Part shown: one piece after another, positions 40,568 through 42,966 of the stretch | Numbering within the stretch: the stretch's first letter is position 1 | How the letters are laid out: each line of letters begins with the position of its first letter | Source: Stentor coeruleus | Taxonomy: Eukaryota > Ciliophora > Heterotrichea > Heterotrichida > Stentoridae | Assembly (NCBI GenBank): GCA_001970955.1 | Contig: MPUH01000619.1 | Location: 1-42,966, forward strand | Direction: 5' to 3' | Length of the DNA: 42,966 nucleotides | Position numbers and translations under genes: made by a program | The notes under the pieces: generated by a model | Database searches by the model: none | What the model saw: only the letters and a program-made list of their open reading frames with translations | Told to the model about the DNA's origin: nothing

Positions 40568-41159
40568 TATTTATTTGATCTAAATGGTCAAAGCTCATAA
40601 AAAATACCTGAAAACTTTTATTCAAGGAAAAATCTCATATATATAAAACTTGCAGAAGTGCGAAATTGTTACAGATGTGTATTATAGACTGAATATATAA
40701 TTTTTAACATAAACGACGTATTCTTGAATATTTCCTTAGCCAAATCTTTAAATGATTTGAGAAATTCAATGGATTCATATCAAACTCAAACACTTTTTCA
40801 GCTTTAAAGGAAATAAACCAGAGCTCAAAGGCAAAAAATAATCAAATTTATAAATTAAATCCTAAGGAAAAGACTCAAAGTAAGCTTATTATAATAAATA
40901 CGATTATTTTAATAGTGCAATTATTAGAGAGGATGAATATCGTTGAACCTGAGATTACTAATGATTATTATTTGATATTGCAACAGTAGACAGAACAAGG
41001 GTGATCTTTAAATACTGATTCTTGTCGATTTTCTAATAAATTTCACACCCTTAGGGTGCTTTCATTTGATGCTGATATCACATTTGTTGATTGTCACTAT
41101 TTATTGATACGTGGATTATAAAAGATGAGCAACTTTCAAATTAAAGTCTAATAAATGGG
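40568..41159. other. Intergenic region between the RING E3 gene and the EFL1 relic
   Basis: AT-rich DNA with no intact gene. Short plus-strand protein-like pieces (for example NIVEPEITNDYYLILQQ near 40940-40990) may be older parts of the downstream EFL1 relic, but I cannot align them to the family. Confidence 0.4.
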
Positions 41160-42022
41160 TTCTTAGCCTACCTATTACCAGAAAGCCTAACAGAATTTAT
41201 AGAATCTAACTTTGAAATCTTGGAAAAAATGTTAACTTCAAGAACCCTTAAACGCTTGAAAAAAACTCTTTATTTCAAGCTTAGCAGAAAATCTAACCAC
41301 CTGCAATAATAAACTTAAAGATATTATCCTAAACTACCTCAAAAGCTTTAAATCTAAGCGTGTAGGCTTAATCATTTAGCCTATATGACATGTGATAGGT
41401 TAAAAATACATATCGTGAGTCTGAAATAGTAGAAATTAATATAAAAAGTGAAATAGTAGTGCAAATAAATAAAAAATATCAAATAATAATATTGATATGT
41501 TTTTTTACGCTTAAGATCTGATTGTGCTGCTAATACTGGACATTTATATGCAGAACCATTACAAGGTGTGCTTATTGTTGTAAAAGAAATAAATTATTTA
41601 GAAGAAGAGTAAAAGATATATATGGAATGTTTCAAGGTCAAAAGATATCAACTATGCAAAAAGTATGCAAATCAGCTGTATTGAGTAATAGTCCATATTT
41701 GGCTGAAGGGATGGATATATGTAATTTTACTACTTCTCAAGAGTATATAGGAAAAAGTTCATATTTAGCTGAAAGGATGATATATGCAATTTTACTACAA
41801 CTCAAGAGTATATAGGAAAAAGTTCATATTTAGCTGAAGGGATGGATATATGCACTTTAACTACAACTCAAGAGAATAAAGGAAAATTGTATAGGGTTAT
41901 AAGTAAAAGAAGAGGAATTTAGAAGGATGGCTAATAGCTTAGCACTTCCACAGTTAGTGTTTTCACATTGGGAGACTATGCTTTATGACTTTTTTATACG
42001 AAAAAGACTGTTGAAGAGATAG
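41160..42022 (+). pseudogene. Decayed EFL1/Ria1 (elongation factor-like GTPase) pseudogene, C-terminal part
   Basis: Consecutive plus-strand fragments in family order match EFL1, the EF-2-like GTPase that releases eIF6 from pre-60S subunits. LLPESLTEFIESNFEILEKM (domain IV start, after 41160); KLKDIILNYLKSFKSKRVGL (about 41300-41375); RSDCAANTGHLYAEPLQGVL (about 41514-41573, matching the family's F.LAT..GPL..EP..GV); FQGQKISTMQKVCKSAV, then LAEGMDICNFTTS (matching G..I.T.K.ACR ... MY.C.I.AT); GKLYRVISKRRG (matching G..Y.VLS.R.GR); and LALPQLVFSHWETMLYDFF (matching GLASPQLVFSHWE...DPF). Stops and frameshifts separate the fragments. A 66-bp segment is triplicated inside it. The N-terminal GTPase domain is absent, so this cannot encode a working factor. 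Confidence 0.8.
41691..41887 (+). repeat. 66-bp tandem triplication inside the EFL1 pseudogene
   Basis: Units begin at GT(C/T)CATATTT at 41691, 41757 and 41822, so spacing is 66 and 65 bp. Each encodes a version of the segment LAEGMDICNFTTSQEYIGK. Copy 2 has lost one base (GGATGATATATG against GGATGGATATATG), which shifts the frame. Copy 3 diverges at its end and rejoins the EFL1-like sequence GKLYRVISKR. Confidence 0.9.
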
Positions 42023-42287
42023 ATTAATTTGATGGCTAGCCTAGAATGGACAATTTGCCTAAGACTTTTATTAATAAAGTTTGTAGATGTAAAAGCTTGT
42101 AAACTTCTAATTTTTTTCAATACTATATGTCATGAACATTCTAAAGCTTCTATAAATTATACCTGGCTTAGGGCTTGTTATTAATGCAATAAGAGCTTTG
42201 CAATCTTGATAAATAAAAGGTAAAACAATTGTCTACAATTTTTATTCAAAGATAAAAGGGCATGAAAAAGCCATATTTATAATAATT

Positions 42288-42966
42288 ATGTTGAAGTGTA
42301 GTACCTTTGGATGCGATGAGCTCCCATTTGAGCAATGCACTAAATGTGACAGCCTAATACTTTGCAAAAAGTGTATCCCTATCCACTTTATTAATAGTTT
42401 TGAAAAAAATATTAGGTGCACCTTTGAAAAAATCAAGCTATCATCAAGAAACAATACAAAACTAAGAAATCATATTAAAAAATCAATAAACAAAATTGAA
42501 GACCAGAAAACTAAAATTATGATCGAAGCTCAAAAAACTATTCACCAAATAGAATCTATGGTGAAATTAGCTTTTGATCAATTGGATAATATGATTCTAG
42601 AATACAACGAGTTTTATAATAAAATAGAATTTGAAGAAAAAGACTTTAAAAGAATAAATGACATCATAAGAGAGAGATTAAACTTTGAAAATCCTTCCTT
42701 TTCCGAAGTCGAAGGAAACCTTACTAAAAATAAAATTGATAAAATCGAAAGAGTGAGTAAGGAAATTATTAAGAATTTATATAGTTTACTGATAGAAGGT
42801 CACACAAATGGAGTAAATAGTGTTGCAATAACGAGCGACAATCGGTTCGTGGTGTCAGGATCTGATGATGAGACTGTGAGAGTGTGGAACCTGCTCGAGA
42901 AACGACAAGAAGCAGTGCTTGAAGGTCACACGGATAGAGTAAACAGTATTGCAATAACGAGCGACA
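42288..42966 (+). CDS. Zinc-finger/coiled-coil/WD40-repeat protein, 5' part (runs off the window)
   Basis: The frame opens at ATG 42288 and stays open for 226 codons to the window edge. Residues 4-33 hold a Cys/His cluster (C4, C9, C17, C20, C26, C29, H33) like a B-box or related zinc finger. About residues 65-165 are Lys/Glu/Ile-rich and probably coiled coil, as in the B-box/coiled-coil order of TRIM-like proteins. From residue 170 WD40 repeats begin: LLIEGHTNGVNSVAITSDNR, then FVVSGSDDETVRVWNLLEKR, then a second repeat LEGHTDRVNSIAITSD. The repeat unit is 42 residues (126 bp) and the two visible copies are nearly identical in DNA. WD40 propellers serve as protein-interaction platforms; the partner is unknown. 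No intron is needed. It starts about 265 nt after the EFL1 relic. Confidence 0.88.
   Translation, partial: MLKCSTFGCDELPFEQCTKCDSLILCKKCIPIHFINSFEKNIRCTFEKIKLSSRNNTKLRNHIKKSINKIEDQKTKIMIEAQKTIHQIESMVKLAFDQLDNMILEYNEFYNKIEFEEKDFKRINDIIRERLNFENPSFSEVEGNLTKNKIDKIERVSKEIIKNLYSLLIEGHTNGVNSVAITSDNRFVVSGSDDETVRVWNLLEKRQEAVLEGHTDRVNSIAITSD
42795..42966 (+). repeat. 126-bp WD40-coding tandem repeats
   Basis: GAAGGTCACAC at 42795 recurs at 42921, a spacing of 126 bp. The 46-bp overlap up to the window end differs at only a few bases. Codon composition here is richer in G and C than in the upstream coiled-coil part of the same gene. Confidence 0.9.

Noticed and set aside
41627..41815. 62-codon ORF as an independent small gene
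   Set aside because: It is a fragment of the EFL1 pseudogene containing the 66-bp triplication, not a separate gene.
42769..42954. Minus-strand ORF at the window end
   Set aside because: It is the antisense shadow of the WD40 repeats.
1..42966. TAA/TAG=Gln ciliate code or TGA=Trp code
   Set aside because: Known genes end at TAA, TAG (Rab1, SIN1-like, VPS13) and TGA (metaxin-like), and reading TAA/TAG as Gln would force translation through intron-ending TAGs. All are explained by the standard code.

Overview
The window looks like macronuclear DNA of a heterotrich ciliate close to Stentor. Four observations support this. (1) Intergenic DNA is very AT-rich and genes sit close together on both strands. 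(2) Interrupted genes are restored by removing GT...AG introns of exactly 15 nt; I located five (6989-7003, 15875-15889, 16011-16025, 17877-17891, 40219-40233). (3) TAA, TAG and TGA all serve as stops at the ends of recognisable genes, while very long ORFs contain none of them internally, so the code is the standard one and not the TAA/TAG=Gln code of many ciliates. (4) A P4-ATPase/guanylyl cyclase fusion, an alveolate hallmark, is present. Genus assignment is inference.

Layout. 1-7.2 kb: a small CCT-motif protein gene (minus), 3.2 kb with no clear gene, a small basic hypothetical gene (plus) and an MFSD1-like transporter with one intron (minus). 7.9-13.3 kb, plus strand: metaxin-like outer-membrane protein, a TPR protein with a Ser/Lys-rich tail, and a SIN1/Avo1-like TORC2 subunit. 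13.3-25.5 kb, minus strand: a putatively myristoylated hypothetical protein, Rab1 (two introns), a basic hypothetical protein, a DUSP12-type phosphatase (one intron) and the 2039-residue P4-ATPase/guanylyl cyclase. 25.5-27.7 kb: gene-poor, with a perfect 67-bp direct repeat pair and a single N. 27.7-38.6 kb: an uninterrupted 3609-codon VPS13 gene (minus). 39.6-40.6 kb: a MUL1-type membrane RING E3 ligase whose 5' exon structure is not fully resolvable. 41.16-42.02 kb: a decayed EFL1/Ria1 (60S ribosome-maturation GTPase) pseudogene carrying an internal 66-bp triplication. 42.29 kb to the window end: the 5' part of a zinc-finger/coiled-coil/WD40 gene that runs off the edge.

The genes do not form an operon or one pathway. 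Several are housekeeping components of membrane traffic, lipid transfer and signalling (Rab1, VPS13, metaxin, MUL1-like, TORC2 subunit, cGMP synthesis). I see no CRISPR array, defence island, prophage or transposase gene. The least explained elements are the 67-bp repeat pair, gene relics in several intergenic regions (one clear, others weak), and the CCT-motif gene.
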